A stretch of 64,000 bases of DNA from Lineus longissimus. Taxonomy: Eukaryota; Nemertea; Pilidiophora; Heteronemertea; Lineidae. The position numbers and the translations under genes are program-made. How positions within the stretch are numbered: the stretch's first letter is position 1; each line of letters begins with the position of its first letter. Location: the NCBI RefSeq assembly GCF_910592395.1, contig NC_088320.1:16302501-16366500 (forward strand). Direction: 5' to 3'. Shown piece after piece: positions 63,491 to 64,000 of this stretch. The notes under the pieces are model-generated. The model worked only from the letters and a program-made list of their open reading frames with translations. It did not search any database and was not told the origin of the DNA.

Positions 63491-64000
63491 TCATGGCAAT
63501 CTTCGGTGACACTTAAATACATTCCGCAGGGCTTGTCTGAACCGTTGGCCCGTTGAACAGTAGATGAAGAAATTCACAAAACTGTTTAAATTGCTCAGAA
63601 AGTATGAAATATTGAGAACACCCGTATAGATATCAAAGTCTAAATCGAGACTTGAGTATAGTTGAATTGCTCCAACCATTACGGAAAGCCCGCCTGGCAT
63701 CTCTAGTATTATAAATATAACCACCACGGTCACCACCCGATACGTAACCATCCTCATTTGTTTGTCTCGCTCTACGTCATTCTTGGTGAGATGAGAAGTA
63801 GTCGCCTGCTTTAGGCTAGATAATATCAAGCCGGTGAGGATTGTGAGACTTATTATTGGTATCAATGAATTGATAAGGATATGAAGGCTTGCTATGTATA
63901 TCAGATCGAAATAATAGTCAAAGTACAAGTCAGTATAACGCCACCAAGGCAAGATCATACGTGAGCAAGGGTCGTAACGGAATGTGACTCCGATTGAGAG
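63491..64000 (-). CDS. rhodopsin-class GPCR, array copy 7 (C-terminal part; runs off the window)
   Basis: The frame is open from the window edge (LSIGVTFRYDPCSRMILPWW) through TM5 (YIASLHILINSLIPIISLT), LSSLKQATTSHLTKNDVERD, TM6 LEMPGGLSVMVGAIQLYSS and TM7 NSFVNFFIYCSTGQRFRQAL to FKCHRRLP and stop. Closest to copy 4 throughout. About 169 codons are visible; the first half lies beyond 64000. No break seen. Confidence 0.9.
   Translation of the reverse strand, partial: LSIGVTFRYDPCSRMILPWWRYTDLYFDYYFDLIYIASLHILINSLIPIISLTILTGLILSSLKQATTSHLTKNDVERDKQMRMVTYRVVTVVVIFIILEMPGGLSVMVGAIQLYSSLDLDFDIYTGVLNISYFLSNLNSFVNFFIYCSTGQRFRQALRNVFKCHRRLP

Overview
This is animal nuclear DNA, most likely from a marine invertebrate bilaterian; I cannot name the phylum. 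Support comes from a seven-exon betaine-homocysteine methyltransferase gene with ordinary GT-AG introns, a tandem family of intronless rhodopsin-class receptors, Harbinger and Ngaro-type transposons, many MITE-like inverted repeats, and several long micro- and minisatellites. Nothing here is organised like a prokaryotic genome.

Layout. 0-9.4 kb is gene-poor and repeat-rich: MITEs, a decayed THAP-like fragment, a 25-bp-arm palindrome, a 51-bp tandem repeat and an unrecognised 278-codon minus-strand ORF. A roughly 1 kb block at 3.4-4.45 kb recurs, enlarged by insertions, at 12.9-15.1 kb. A 1.4 kb DNA transposon with 40-bp terminal inverted repeats and a truncated Harbinger-superfamily transposase lies at 9.48-10.88 kb. 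From 17.0 to 21.3 kb is a complete BHMT-family gene (354 residues, all exon phases consistent). Its intron 1 carries about 690 bp of GGT/GGTGGC repeat and its intron 6 a 26-bp minisatellite of about 24 copies. 21.3-24.7 kb holds a dead non-LTR reverse transcriptase fragment and a fully palindromic MITE.

24.8-38.4 kb is a head-to-tail array of about 3.1 kb units. Four intact intronless receptors (344-350 residues) lie on the plus strand, each flanked by an upstream relic of a receptor N-terminus and, in three units, a downstream TM6-TM7 relic; a decayed receptor ends the array. 55.0-64.0 kb carries related units in the opposite orientation: one intact receptor, one pseudogene and one receptor running off the window edge. 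The two arrays therefore point at each other.

The spacer between the arrays holds a nested transposon pair. A Harbinger element (from about 42.57 kb) encodes a Myb/SANT-like DNA-binding protein and, converging on it, a HARBI1-like transposase. Its DNA-binding gene is split by a 7,736-bp Ngaro/PAT-type tyrosine-recombinase retrotransposon (44,533-52,268) with ORF1 (gag-like), RT-RNase H, tyrosine recombinase and complete A1...B1-A2...B2 split direct repeats. The host minisatellite resumes on the far side with no target duplication, and the host reading frame is continuous across the junction once the element is ignored. The receptors probably act as chemosensory or peptide receptors, but no ligand can be inferred from sequence.
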